Origin: CAZSLI01 sp964607705
GTDB taxonomy: Bacteria; Actinomycetota; Coriobacteriia; Anaerosomatales; PHET01
Assembly (NCBI GenBank): GCA_964607705.1
Contig: CAZSLI010000010.1
Coordinates: forward strand, 21,388-85,387
Direction of reading: 5' to 3'
DNA: 64,000 nt
A model generated the notes under the pieces. That model was given only the letters and a program-made list of their open reading frames with translations, did not search any database and had not been told where the DNA came from. A program made the translations under genes and the position numbers. This document shows, piece by piece, positions 28,176-40,224 of the stretch. Positions within the stretch are counted from its first letter, which is position 1. Each line of letters starts with the position of its first letter.

Positions 28176-30068
28176 TTAGGCGCGGGGTCCCTCCCGCTCC
28201 TCGGCCCATTGTCGCACGACGGTCACGATCTCCTCGGCGACGTCGAGGGGTACGCCCGGGATGGCGGCTATCTCCTCGGCGGTCGCGTCGCGCAGTCGTT
28301 TGGCCGAGCCGAAGTGGCGCATGATCGCCTTCTTGCGCTTGGGACCGACGCCGGGGATATCGTCGAGCACGCTCGCCGTCATGGCCTTGCCACGCAGCTT
28401 GCGGTGGTACTCGATCGCGAACCGGTGCGCCTCGTCGCGGACGCGCTTCACCAGGTACAAAGACGCCGAGCCGGTGGGCAGCACGACGGGATCGTCGGCC
28501 CAGGTCACGAACAGCTCCTCTTCCCGCTTGGCGAGACCCACCAGAGGGATGTCGCCGACGCCGCATTCGGCGAGCACCGCGCGCGCCGCGTTCAGCTGAG
28601 GCTTGCCGCCGTCCACGATGAGCAGGTCGGGCCGTCGTCCGAAACGGCTGTCCGCCTGACGCTCCGCGGAGAAGCGGCGGCGCAGCATCTCCGACATCAT
28701 CGCGACGTCGTTGGCCTCGCCGTGGTCGAGCCTGATCTTGAAGCGTCGGTAGTTCTTCGTGTCGCTTCGGCCGTTGGCGAAGACCACCATCGAACCCACC
28801 GAGTGGCTGCCGTGAAGCGTCGAGATGTCGTAGCACTCGATGCGCAGAGGCGGAGCGGGAAGCGCGAGCGCACTCTCGAGCTGGAGAAGCGCCGCGTTGA
28901 GACGCTCCTCGTCGTAGCGCGTGCGCACCTTGAAGCGCATGAGCGTGTGCTGCGCGTTGCGCTCGGCGAGGCGGAGCAGATCGCGCTTCTCCCCCCGGAT
29001 GGGCACCGACAACTCGACGCGGCTGCCTCGGAGCTCCGACAGCCAGTCGGACACGGTCTCGGGGTTCTCGGGCAGGAACGGCAGCGAGATGGACTTGGGG
29101 ATGTCCGGCGCGTCGGCGTAGTAGCGCAGGAGGAATCCCTCGGCGAGCTCCTCCGAGGAGACGTCGAGCCCCTTGTCGAGCACGAGCTCGTTGCCGACGA
29201 GCACGCGGCCCTCGCGCACCACGAACAGGTGCACCGCCGAGACCGTCTCCTCGCGGAAGAAGCCGACGACGTCCATGTTGAGCGGGCGGCTGCTCACGAC
29301 TGTCTGCCGCTGCTTGATCGAGCGCGCGGCCTCGAGCCGGTTGCGGTACTTGGCGGCAGCCTCGTAGTCGAGATCCGCCGCGGCCTCCTGCATCTGTGCT
29401 TCGAGCTCGCGCTCCAGGCCGCCGTGCTTGCCTGACAGGAAGCTCGCCACGCGTGAGACGTTCTCGGCGTACTCCTCCGGGGTCACGGCGCCGACACACG
29501 GCCCGGGGCCGAGCCCAACGTGGTAGTCGAAGCAGGCGCGGCCCGCGGAGGCGCCGCCCTTTGCGGTCACGCGCTTCCACTCGGGGCAGGTCGCGCGGCA
29601 GATGGGCACGATGCGGCGGACGGTGTCGATCGTCTCGCGCGCGGCGCGGGCGTCGGTGTAGGGACCGAAGTAGCGGGTTCCCTGCTTGCGCCGCTCGCGG
29701 GTGTACTTGATCGCGGGGAACGGGTCCTCGGTGGTCAGCGCGATGAAGGGGTAGCTCTTGTCGTCGCGGTAGTCCACGTTGTACGGCGGCCTGAACTGCT
29801 TGATGAGGTTGGCCTCGAGGATGAGCGACTCGACCTCGGTCCCCGTGACGACGTAGTCGAAGCTCGTCACCTGCTCCATCATCAGCGGGATCTTCTCGCG
29901 CTCGTCCTGCCCGCTCGTGTACTGGCGCATGCGTTTGCGCAGCGATTTGGCCTTGCCGACGTACAGCACCTCGCCGGCCGCGTCCTTCCACAGGTAGACG
30001 CCGGGCGCGTCAGGAACGCTCGAGACCTGCTCGGCGACGGTGGGTGCGGCGCGGTGCTCGGGGGTCAT
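28176..30068 (-). CDS. uvrC: Excinuclease ABC subunit C
   Basis: 630 aa. Order of domains: GIY-YIG nuclease (PGVYLWKDAAGEVLYVGKAK near 22-41), a UVR motif (LEAQMQEAAADLDYEAAAKY), the RNase H-like nuclease (IECYDIS...VDGGKPQ) and tandem helix-hairpin-helix (DIPGVGPKRKKAI, AIPGVPLDVAEEI). It makes both incisions flanking a lesion during nucleotide excision repair. The ATG at 30068 overlaps the stop of the upstream secreted-protein gene (ATGA). A longer frame was rejected because homology starts after MTPEHRAAPTVAEQV. Confidence 0.95.
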   Translation of the reverse strand: MTPEHRAAPTVAEQVSSVPDAPGVYLWKDAAGEVLYVGKAKSLRKRMRQYTSGQDEREKIPLMMEQVTSFDYVVTGTEVESLILEANLIKQFRPPYNVDYRDDKSYPFIALTTEDPFPAIKYTRERRKQGTRYFGPYTDARAARETIDTVRRIVPICRATCPEWKRVTAKGGASAGRACFDYHVGLGPGPCVGAVTPEEYAENVSRVASFLSGKHGGLERELEAQMQEAAADLDYEAAAKYRNRLEAARSIKQRQTVVSSRPLNMDVVGFFREETVSAVHLFVVREGRVLVGNELVLDKGLDVSSEELAEGFLLRYYADAPDIPKSISLPFLPENPETVSDWLSELRGSRVELSVPIRGEKRDLLRLAERNAQHTLMRFKVRTRYDEERLNAALLQLESALALPAPPLRIECYDISTLHGSHSVGSMVVFANGRSDTKNYRRFKIRLDHGEANDVAMMSEMLRRRFSAERQADSRFGRRPDLLIVDGGKPQLNAARAVLAECGVGDIPLVGLAKREEELFVTWADDPVVLPTGSASLYLVKRVRDEAHRFAIEYHRKLRGKAMTASVLDDIPGVGPKRKKAIMRHFGSAKRLRDATAEEIAAIPGVPLDVAEEIVTVVRQWAEEREGPRA

Positions 30069-31711
30069 CGTTGGCTGCCGAGAAGCTCCAGGACGCGGCC
30101 GACGCGCGCGGCATCGACGATCGCGGTATGCGGCGTCCGCCACACCCAGCCGCGCACAGTCGCGTCGGTGAGCGCGATGTCGCCCATTTCGCCGGCGAGC
30201 CAGTAGCGAGCTCCGTCACCACGCCGGTAGCCGAGCCAGGCCTCCGGCGCTTCCCTTCGCGTGCCGCCCGCCCAGACGATCGCCCCCGAGGCATCCGACG
30301 AGGCCAGCACCCGAGCGATCGCAGCCGCATCGCCGTTCGCGGAGGCGGAGAGTATCGCGCCCACATCCCCGGTATCGGCGTCCTGCTCACGATCGAAGCG
30401 CGCGATGTCGATCGCGTCTGCCGGCGCGGCCGGGCTGTCCCCTGCCGCGAGGATGGCGGCTGCGAGCCGACCGTCCTGGGGAATCGGGGTGCGCGCGACG
30501 GCCACGCCAGCGCGCCGGGCGGCTGCGATGAGCCCGTCGCCGTTCTCGGGGGGCATCGCAAGTGCCTCGACGGCCGACAACCACGCGCGCATCTGCTCGG
30601 CGGTATCCGAGTCGACCCGCGACGGGACGACCTTCACGTCGGTCAACAGCTGCTCCGTACCCGTGGCCTTCTGTGCCTCCAGAAGTGGTAGCAGTCGTGC
30701 CTTGAAGGCGTTCGAGGCCGCCGAGGCGCTCTCGAACTGCGGGCTCTGAGGCGCGGATGCCGTCAGCTCGGCGCCGGCCTGAAGTCCCTCGCGCCCAAGT
30801 GCGCCACTCGGCCCCCCATCGCCGAGAAGCCCGGTCGCACGGTTCTTCGCGTCCAGTACGGCGCCAGCGACGTCGAGGTCGATCGTCACGGCCGTGAGGG
30901 GGAGCTCGAACGCTCCCTCCGGCCGCGAGTCGTGCAGTCGTTCGGCTGCGAGCGACTGCGCTGAGCTCACCGGAGCGGGCAGCTCCATCTTGACCCCGCG
31001 CAACCCTCGGATCACGTAGTCGATGAAGCCTCGCTTCTCGGCTGTCTTCTTGTCGGGGGCGCCGAACCCGCGCGCGGCGCCGGGCTCGACAGGAACCGCT
31101 CCGTCGACGACGACCGAGAACGGCTGAGGCTCCCCTGTCGCGTCCACGCCGCCCTCGGGCGCGCGGTTGAACCAGTCAGCGTCATACTGCGGACCGACCG
31201 AACCGGGCCGAGGCTGCGCGGCCTGGTAGACCAGGTAGCCGTTCGCCACGTTGCCGTCGAGATCGGCCGCCCAGAAGCCGTAGAGGTCGTACGTCGTCGC
31301 CGTCCCACTCCCGTTAGCGCGCATGGCGTCATCGAGGTTGGCAGCCGGGGCCGAGCGGAGCTCGGCGACACCCGTGAAGCGGCCGCTGAGCGCCGAGCCC
31401 CCTTGCGCGGCCCCGCCGGTGAGCGTGAGCGCGATCGAGGACTCCTGGCTCTGCGTCGTTCCCCCGGCGTCCTGAATGCCGAGGACGTCGCGGTACGTGA
31501 TGGCGCCACTCCAGCGACCTGCCCGATACGCGAGGCGCATCTGATCGGCGATCGTAGAGCTGCGGGTGGCACCCGTCTCGCCGCCGTAGAGCCCCTCGAT
31601 GCGCCATTCGTGGTCGTACGGCTCGTCTTGGGCCATTACGATCGTCGCCGAGCCTGCGACGGCCACCACGCCGAGGACGCATGCTATGACTGCGGTCAGA
31701 AGGCGCCTCAT
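30065..31711 (-). CDS. Secreted protein of unknown function
   Basis: 548 aa. A signal peptide of about 27 residues (ends IVMAQ) is followed by no recognisable domain. The first 200 residues are rich in Gly, Ser and Thr with LYGFWAADLDGNVANGYLVYQ, suggesting a beta-rich fold. The C-terminal third contains Ala-rich helices and a patch repeating ARFD/ILAAG elements. It overlaps the preceding membrane-protein gene by 4 nt (ATGA) and uvrC by 4 nt, so all three should be made from one message although a repair link is not implied. Probably an envelope protein. No known family recognised. Confidence 0.6.
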   Translation of the reverse strand: MRRLLTAVIACVLGVVAVAGSATIVMAQDEPYDHEWRIEGLYGGETGATRSSTIADQMRLAYRAGRWSGAITYRDVLGIQDAGGTTQSQESSIALTLTGGAAQGGSALSGRFTGVAELRSAPAANLDDAMRANGSGTATTYDLYGFWAADLDGNVANGYLVYQAAQPRPGSVGPQYDADWFNRAPEGGVDATGEPQPFSVVVDGAVPVEPGAARGFGAPDKKTAEKRGFIDYVIRGLRGVKMELPAPVSSAQSLAAERLHDSRPEGAFELPLTAVTIDLDVAGAVLDAKNRATGLLGDGGPSGALGREGLQAGAELTASAPQSPQFESASAASNAFKARLLPLLEAQKATGTEQLLTDVKVVPSRVDSDTAEQMRAWLSAVEALAMPPENGDGLIAAARRAGVAVARTPIPQDGRLAAAILAAGDSPAAPADAIDIARFDREQDADTGDVGAILSASANGDAAAIARVLASSDASGAIVWAGGTRREAPEAWLGYRRGDGARYWLAGEMGDIALTDATVRGWVWRTPHTAIVDAARVGRVLELLGSQR

Positions 31712-32286
31712 GATCCGCCGCCTTCGGAGGAAAGGTATCGGACGCCGGCGGTCGTGCGCAGCGTCTCCTCGTCATCACCCGCAGCGCGAGCATCCGCTCC
31801 GTTCCAGGTCATCTCGAGCAGTGGCTGCTGTCCCGGCCCATATACCTGGACGACGTATCCGCGCGCATCAGGATATGCGGAGCGCAACGCCGCCAGCCCG
31901 GCCTGCCACCCAGCGGCCACGTCCACTGAGCTCTGTGCCGAGGGCAGCTCCAGCCGAACGACAGCGGTCCCGCGCGAGTCACCCGCGATCGCGCGCTCAA
32001 TGCCTGCGAGCCTGAGGGTTCGCAGCACCTGCTCCTGCGGCGTCGACTCGGCGAGCAGATTGACGCCCACGGGCCGTAGGGGCGCGAGCACGAACGGCAC
32101 GGGTCCGCCGCCTCTCGCGTAGAGCACCATGACGGGGACGGCAATGAGCACGAGCGCCAGCAGCGCGAACCCGCCGATGAGCCGGCGACGCTCACGCTTC
32201 ATGCGCGCGGCCAGCATCTCGGGGCTCTCGCCGGCGCGCGAGCGGCCGTTCACGCGCGCGCTCTGCTTGGTGTCCGTGGGGTCCAT
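31708..32286 (-). CDS. Single-pass membrane protein of unknown function
   Basis: 192 aa. A basic N-terminal cytoplasmic tail (1-36, rich in Arg) is followed by one membrane segment (about 37-57) and an outside domain of about 130 residues with no familiar motif. The domain has alternating short strands (AVVRLELPS, GYVVQVYG) like a small alpha-beta fold. It overlaps the 548-aa secreted-protein gene by 4 nt (ATGA), so the two probably act together at the cell surface. The start follows a region with two hairpins downstream of uvrA. Confidence 0.6.
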   Translation of the reverse strand: MDPTDTKQSARVNGRSRAGESPEMLAARMKRERRRLIGGFALLALVLIAVPVMVLYARGGGPVPFVLAPLRPVGVNLLAESTPQEQVLRTLRLAGIERAIAGDSRGTAVVRLELPSAQSSVDVAAGWQAGLAALRSAYPDARGYVVQVYGPGQQPLLEMTWNGADARAAGDDEETLRTTAGVRYLSSEGGGS

Positions 32287-32326
32287 CGGCGCTTGCGCGT
32301 CCCTTCTTGGCGGTCAGATGCAACAT

Positions 32327-32390
32327 GCCTGCACGCGCAACATAGTGCCACGCCGTGCAGGCTTGCGCACCGTCCTGCCGCGGGACGGCT
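32327..32390 (-). promoter_or_regulatory. Two stem-loops downstream of uvrA
   Basis: GCCTGCACG (32327-32335) pairs with CGTGCAGGC (32354-32362), and CCGTCC (32370-32375) with GGACGG (32383-32388). Neither has a T-run on the minus strand. They sit in the 150-nt gap between uvrA and the 192-aa membrane-protein gene and may act as weak terminators or stabilise the uvrA message. Confidence 0.35.
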
Positions 32391-32439
32391 GGTGCTTCCG
32401 GCGAACGGGACGGCGCGCGCGGGCCTCACGGACCTCATC

Positions 32440-35352
<2,913 letters not shown>

Positions 35353-35476
35353 GGGCCGACTCTGCCTTTCACGAAAGGAAGCGATTCCTGGCGAACCTCG
35401 AGTGTACTCCCCCGCGAGGCTCGAAGATGCCCACTCAGAGCAAAGCCCACGCCGAGAAGGGGACACCCCCGCCCGT

Positions 35477-35546
35477 GTGACCAGTCTGTTTCAAATGTGT
35501 CGCAAGGTTTCACCACACCGACCCACCGCAGAAACAATCCCGAAAC
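35477..35546 (+). promoter_or_regulatory. GlnR-like half-sites upstream of amt
   Basis: Half-sites recur at 11-bp steps: GTGAC 35477-35481, GTTTC 35488-35492, GTCGC 35499-35503, then GAAAC 35531-35535 and GAAAC 35542-35546. Actinobacterial GlnR boxes consist of gTnAC and GaAAC half-sites 11 bp apart. The match is partial but fits the GlnR homologue encoded at 62874-63545. The rest of the 295-nt gap (35353-35647) holds no gene. Confidence 0.45.
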
Positions 35547-35647
35547 ACGCGCCCCCCACAATCCTCCCAACACGGCGCCACATCCGTGCCGCGCCCCCGA
35601 ATCCGAAAGTCGGGGTCGGACGCATCAGGGACGCAAGGGAGAACGCA

Positions 35648-36961
35648 ATGGAGCAGGCAGAGGTTCTCAAGCAATTATCCGCACAGGTGGTGACGATGGG
35701 CGACCAGGTCATCAACATCGCGGACACCGGTTTCATGATGATCGCGGCAGCGATGGTGCTCCTCATGACACCCGCGTTGGCGCTCTTCTACGCCGGCATG
35801 GTCCGCAAGAAGAACGTGCTCTCCACCACGATGCACTCGTTCTTCGCGATGGGCCTCGTCACCGTCATCTGGGCGGTCGTCGGCTACACGCTGGCCTTCG
35901 GCTCCGCCGAGGGACCGCTCGGGGCCTACATCGGCGGCTTCAACAAGTTCCTGCTCAACGGTGTCTCGCAGAGCGCGTTCGGCATCGAAGGTCACATGAT
36001 CCCCGAGTCGGTCTTCGCGATGTATCAGGGCATGTTCGCCATCATCACTGTCGGCCTCATCACGGGCGCCTTCGCCGAACGCATCAAGTTCAAGGCGTAC
36101 CTGTTGTTCGCGACGGCGTGGGCCATCCTCGTGTACTCCCCGCTCGCGCACTGGGTCTGGGGCGGCGGCTGGCTCGGCGCGGCCGGGCTCGGCGCGCTCG
36201 ACTTCGCCGGCGGCACGGTCGTCCACATCGCGTCGGCCGCAGCGGCACTGGCCTGCGCGATCATGCTCGGCAAGCGCAAGGACTACGGCAAGCCGGTCCT
36301 CCAGCCGCACAACCTGCCGATGACCATCCTCGGCGCCGGCATCCTGTGGTTCGGCTGGTTCGGCTTCAACGCGGGCTCCGAGCTCGCTGCTGACGGTATC
36401 GCCGGCTCGGCGTTCATGGTGACCCACCTCGCAGCGGCGGCCGGTGTCCTCGGCTGGACGGCGATCGAGTGGCTGCAGCACGGCAAGCCCACCACGCTCG
36501 GCGCAGCGTCGGGCGCCGTCGCAGGACTCGTGGCCATCACCCCGGCGGCCGGCTTCGTGGATGCGGGTCCCGGCCTGCTGATCGGCCTGATCGCCGGCGT
36601 CGCCTGCTACTACGGCGTGAAGATCAAGTCGAAGTTCGGCTTCGACGACGCGCTCGACGTCGTGGGTGTCCACGGCGTGGGCGGCACACTCGGCGCACTG
36701 CTCACGGGCCTGTTCGCCTCGACGGCGGCCTCGGGGGCGGTCGAGTTCCTCGGCGGCACCGACGGCCTGTTCTACGGCGGCGGCTTCGAGCAGCTCGGCA
36801 AGCAGGCCGTCGGCGTCGTGGCGGCCTGGGCGTTCTCATTCGTGCTGTCGCTGGCCATACTCAAGGTCGTCGACCTCGCGGTGGGCCTGCGCGTCGAGCC
36901 CGAAGCCGAGGAGATGGGCCTCGACCTGGCGGATCACGCCGAGACCGGCTACGTCCTGTAA
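35648..36961 (+). CDS. amt: Ammonium transporter, Amt family
   Basis: 437 aa with about 11 membrane segments. Family features are GYTLAFG, WGGGWLG, the FAGGTVVHIASAAAALAC motif, and the paired pore histidines in VVGVHGVGGTLG and VVHIAS. It conducts ammonia/ammonium across the membrane. The ATG at 35648 has AAGGGAG; upstream codons of the same frame lack membrane sequence. The last residues (AEEMGLDLADHAETGYVL) form the cytoplasmic tail. Followed after 43 nt by glnB, whose product plugs Amt when nitrogen is ample. Confidence 0.93.
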   Translation: MEQAEVLKQLSAQVVTMGDQVINIADTGFMMIAAAMVLLMTPALALFYAGMVRKKNVLSTTMHSFFAMGLVTVIWAVVGYTLAFGSAEGPLGAYIGGFNKFLLNGVSQSAFGIEGHMIPESVFAMYQGMFAIITVGLITGAFAERIKFKAYLLFATAWAILVYSPLAHWVWGGGWLGAAGLGALDFAGGTVVHIASAAAALACAIMLGKRKDYGKPVLQPHNLPMTILGAGILWFGWFGFNAGSELAADGIAGSAFMVTHLAAAAGVLGWTAIEWLQHGKPTTLGAASGAVAGLVAITPAAGFVDAGPGLLIGLIAGVACYYGVKIKSKFGFDDALDVVGVHGVGGTLGALLTGLFASTAASGAVEFLGGTDGLFYGGGFEQLGKQAVGVVAAWAFSFVLSLAILKVVDLAVGLRVEPEAEEMGLDLADHAETGYVL

Positions 36962-37004
36962 TCGACTGGGAAGAACTCCCATACACCCTCACGAGGAGCG
37001 AGCC

Positions 37005-37343
37005 ATGAAGAAGATCGAAGCCATCATCAAGCCTCACAAGCTCGATGAAGTGAAGGAAGCGCTCAACGCGCTGGGCGTGGCCGGCATGACGGTCACCGAC
37101 GTCCGGGGATACGGGCGCCAAAAGGGCCATACCGAGATCTACCGCGGTGCCGAGTACACCGTCGAGTTCGTGCCGAAGGTCAAGGTGGAGATCGTCGTCG
37201 ACGACGAGATCGCCGAGCAGGCCGAGCAGGCCATCCTGATGGCGGCGCGGACCGAGAAGATCGGCGACGGCAAGATCTTCACCTACGACGTCGATCGCGC
37301 CGTGCGCATACGCACCGGTGAGCGCGGCCCCGAGGCGCTCTAG
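37005..37343 (+). CDS. glnB: Nitrogen regulatory protein PII (GlnB/GlnK)
   Basis: 112 aa, standard length. T-loop residues GRQKGHTEIYRGAEYTVEF include the modifiable Tyr51. The B- and C-loop motifs TEKIGDGKIF and VRIRTGE are intact. PII senses 2-oxoglutarate and ATP/ADP and controls Amt and nitrogen enzymes. Start ATG with GAGGAGC upstream. The amt-glnB-glnD order is the same as in Corynebacterium and Streptomyces; there the Tyr51 modification is adenylylation rather than uridylylation. It might equally be called glnK because of linkage to amt. Confidence 0.95.
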   Translation: MKKIEAIIKPHKLDEVKEALNALGVAGMTVTDVRGYGRQKGHTEIYRGAEYTVEFVPKVKVEIVVDDEIAEQAEQAILMAARTEKIGDGKIFTYDVDRAVRIRTGERGPEAL

Positions 37344-37348
37344 AGCGC

Positions 37349-39595
37349 GTGGAACGATTCGTCAAAGCACGGCTGTTGCACATAGAACGGGCGACACCAG
37401 GCACGACCGCCGCCCGAGAACTCTGTGCGATGACCGACGAGGCCGTCCGGGAACTTGCCCGGGCGGCCTCGTCGCACGCTCCCGGCCGCTGGGCGCTCGT
37501 AGCTCTCGGTGGCTGGGGGGCAGGAGCGATGCTCCCCGCGAGCGACCTCGACATCCTCGTTCTCTCGGACGCCGCCGAGGCGAAGCTCAAGCCCTTCGTC
37601 GAAGCCGTTCTCTACCCGCTCTGGGACGCGGGGCTCAAGGTCGGCCACCAGGTGCGTTCCCCCAAGCAGCAGCTCCGCGCCATGCGAGACGACCTTGCCA
37701 CATGCACGGCGGCGCTCACCGCCCGCACCCTGACCGGTGACGCCGAGTGGGCCGCATCGGCGATCGACACCTGGCTCAGCGACTGTGCCCGCCACTCCAA
37801 GCGGATCCTGGCTGAGCTGGCGGAGCGCGAACGCCCCGGGTCGCCGTACTTGTTGGAGCCGGACCTCAAGGAGGGTGCGGGCGGGCGCCGGGACTACGAC
37901 GAGCTCGTGTGGTCGGCCGCAGTCGTACAGGGCGCCGTCGCGCGCGACCCCTCACCCCTGGTTGCCGCCGGATTCCTTACCGCCGACGAGCTGTCGCGCG
38001 TCCAAGCGGCGGCCGATGTGGTCGCGACCGCCCGCTGGGAAGTGCAGCGCCGCACCGGCCGGCAGGTGATGTCGCTCGACCTCGCCGAGGAGCTGGAGAC
38101 CGTCGACCCCGAGGACGTGCAGCGCGCCCTGGGCGCCACCGGCCTGGTCCTGTGCGACGTGCGTGCTCGGCTCACGACCCGCGCACGCCACCGAGAACGC
38201 CGGCCGGTGACAGCCGCCGAACTGTTCGGAGCGCTCGACCGCGGCATGGCGGCAGTGCCGGAGCTCGAGCGAGCAGCCGAAGCCGGGCACCTCGATGCGC
38301 TCGCACCCGGACTGCGCGGGTTGATGGCATGCAGACGACCGGGCCTCGGCCACGAACTGACGGTGGGCGCCCACTGCATCAAGGCCGCTGCGATCATCGG
38401 CGACTTGACCGACGACCCGGTGCTCCGGCGCTCGATGCAGCTGGCTGACCGCCGCGTCTCCCAGGCGTCCGCGCTGGCGCACGACGCAGGCAAGCGTGAA
38501 GGTGGCGCCGGCCACGCCGAACGGGGCGCCTCCGCGGCGCGCGAGATCGCACGCAGCCTCGAACTCACCCTGACGCAGGCCGACGATGTGGCCGAGCTGA
38601 CGCGACTCCACCTGGTGCTCGTCGAGACGGCACTGCACGAGGACGTCGACGACGAGGACACCGTGCTACGCTGCGCCGCTCGGATCGGCCGCGCCGAGCT
38701 GCTGCCCCCTCTCCATCTCCTGATCGCAGCTGATTCGCTCGCAACCGGTCCTGCGACTTGGACACCATGGACCGCCGCCCTGGTGGGCACCCTCGTCAGC
38801 CGCCTCGACGCTGCGCTCGCCGCGGACGTCGACGGCGCCGGTCTCGCCGTGCGAGGAGAGGCCGTACGCGCCGAGGCGCTCGCCTCGCTGGGCGATGCGC
38901 GTGGAGGCGAGCGGGAGTTCGTCAGCCGCGCCCCTCTCCGCTACCTCGCCGGGCGCAGCGCCGAGGAGGTCCTTCGCGATGCCGGTCTGCTGGCGGAGCT
39001 GGGCGCCAGCGCAGGGAGGCGCGCGCTGCTCGGCGTGTCGCCGGGGCCTGCCGAGGGCACCCACGAGGTCACGATCGTCGCGCACGACCGTCCCGAACTC
39101 CTCGCGCGCCTCGCAGGCGCCCTCTCACTTGCCGGGCTCGACATCCACTCGGTCGACGCCTTCGGCGCGCCTGGGCGCATCGCGCTCGACCGCTTCGTCG
39201 TGTCCTCGGCGACCAAACGCCCGGTCACCACCGAGACGTTCGCCGAGCTCGAGCGCTTCGTGGACGCCGCGCTGCGCGACCGGCTGGAGCTCGCGACGCG
39301 CCTGGCACAGCGGCGACTCCACTACCCGCCCACCTCCGACACGGCGCTGCGCGTGGAGACGGCGCGTTCGGGATGGGACACGACCATCCGTGTCACGGCT
39401 CCCGACCGGCCCGGCCTCCTCCACGACATCGCTCGCGCCGTGTCCGCCGAGGAAGTCGATATCCGCTGGGCGAAGGTGCAGACCCTCGACGGTCTTGCGC
39501 TCGACACGTTCCACGTAACGGGCGCCGATGGCGGGCCTGTCGACGACCCGGGCGTTCTCGGCCACCTGGCGATGAGGATCCGCGCCGCGATCTAG
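37349..39595 (+). CDS. glnD: PII nucleotidyltransferase GlnD
   Basis: 748 aa. Nucleotidyltransferase motif GGWGAGAMLPASDLDIL (about 54-70) with the DxD pair, a central helical region, an HD phosphohydrolase core (AHDAGK near 392 and GHAERGA), and two ACT domains starting HEVTIVAHDRPELL (about 571) and DTTIRVTAPDRPGLL (about 675). It adds and removes a nucleotide on PII Tyr51 according to glutamine, sensed through ACT domains. The GTG start lies 5 nt after glnB. All catalytic residues seem present. Actinobacterial homologues use ATP. Confidence 0.9.
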   Translation: MERFVKARLLHIERATPGTTAARELCAMTDEAVRELARAASSHAPGRWALVALGGWGAGAMLPASDLDILVLSDAAEAKLKPFVEAVLYPLWDAGLKVGHQVRSPKQQLRAMRDDLATCTAALTARTLTGDAEWAASAIDTWLSDCARHSKRILAELAERERPGSPYLLEPDLKEGAGGRRDYDELVWSAAVVQGAVARDPSPLVAAGFLTADELSRVQAAADVVATARWEVQRRTGRQVMSLDLAEELETVDPEDVQRALGATGLVLCDVRARLTTRARHRERRPVTAAELFGALDRGMAAVPELERAAEAGHLDALAPGLRGLMACRRPGLGHELTVGAHCIKAAAIIGDLTDDPVLRRSMQLADRRVSQASALAHDAGKREGGAGHAERGASAAREIARSLELTLTQADDVAELTRLHLVLVETALHEDVDDEDTVLRCAARIGRAELLPPLHLLIAADSLATGPATWTPWTAALVGTLVSRLDAALAADVDGAGLAVRGEAVRAEALASLGDARGGEREFVSRAPLRYLAGRSAEEVLRDAGLLAELGASAGRRALLGVSPGPAEGTHEVTIVAHDRPELLARLAGALSLAGLDIHSVDAFGAPGRIALDRFVVSSATKRPVTTETFAELERFVDAALRDRLELATRLAQRRLHYPPTSDTALRVETARSGWDTTIRVTAPDRPGLLHDIARAVSAEEVDIRWAKVQTLDGLALDTFHVTGADGGPVDDPGVLGHLAMRIRAAI

Positions 39596-39663
39596 GCACG
39601 GGGGTGTCTGCGGTGCTCGCCGGTCGTTCATACTGGAGCCGACGGACAGGCGAAGGGAGCGCA

Positions 39664-40224
39664 ATGGGGATCTACACGCGTCGCGGCGACCACGGACAGA
39701 CGTCACTGGCTGATGGTTCGCGGGTGACCAAGGATTCCTTGCGGGTCGAGGCGTACGGTGCGGTCGATGAGGCCAACTGCGCGGTCGGCCTCGCTCGCGC
39801 CGCAGGCACCGACCCCTTGCTCGACGCCCTGCTGCTGTTCGTGCAGCAGAAGCTCTTCAACTGCTCGAGTTCGCTCGCCACGCCGCCGTCTGCACGCTCC
39901 GACCGCACGCCCGTCATCGTTGCCGAGGACATCGCAGCGCTCGAGGTCGCCATCGACGGATTCTCGGCGGCCGCGCCTCCGCTCGACCGATTCGTCCTGG
40001 CGTCCGGCACCGAACTCGCCGCCCGACTCCACGTCGCGCGGACGGTGACTCGTCGTGCTGAGCGCCGCGTCGTGTCGCTTCACGCCGAGGAACCGGTCGA
40101 CGAGCGTGTTCTCGGCTTCCTGAACCGGCTGTCGGACACCCTGTTCGCCGCGGCCCGGGCAGCCAACGCGGCGGCCAACGTCGCCGAAGACCACTGGGAC
40201 GCACAGGCAGATCCACCGCGCTAG
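39664..40224 (+). CDS. ATP:cob(I)alamin adenosyltransferase, PduO/EutT-like
   Basis: 186 aa. The family motifs are TRRGDHGQTSL at the start (usual form TxxGDxGxTxL), YGAVDEANCAVGLAR (GDxDE.N..iG), and VTRRAERRVVSL with the Arg/Glu pair that binds ATP, ending FLNRLSDTLFAAAR. It makes adenosylcobalamin from cob(I)alamin and ATP. The ATG has AAGGGAG upstream. It follows glnD by 68 nt and may be transcribed with it. Its TAG stop overlaps that of the convergent beta-helix gene in a shared CTAG. Confidence 0.88.
   Translation: MGIYTRRGDHGQTSLADGSRVTKDSLRVEAYGAVDEANCAVGLARAAGTDPLLDALLLFVQQKLFNCSSSLATPPSARSDRTPVIVAEDIAALEVAIDGFSAAAPPLDRFVLASGTELAARLHVARTVTRRAERRVVSLHAEEPVDERVLGFLNRLSDTLFAAARAANAAANVAEDHWDAQADPPR

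Noticed and set aside
31012..31793. Overlapping frames around the start of the 548-aa gene
   Set aside because: Arg-rich shadows of the secreted-protein gene in other frames.
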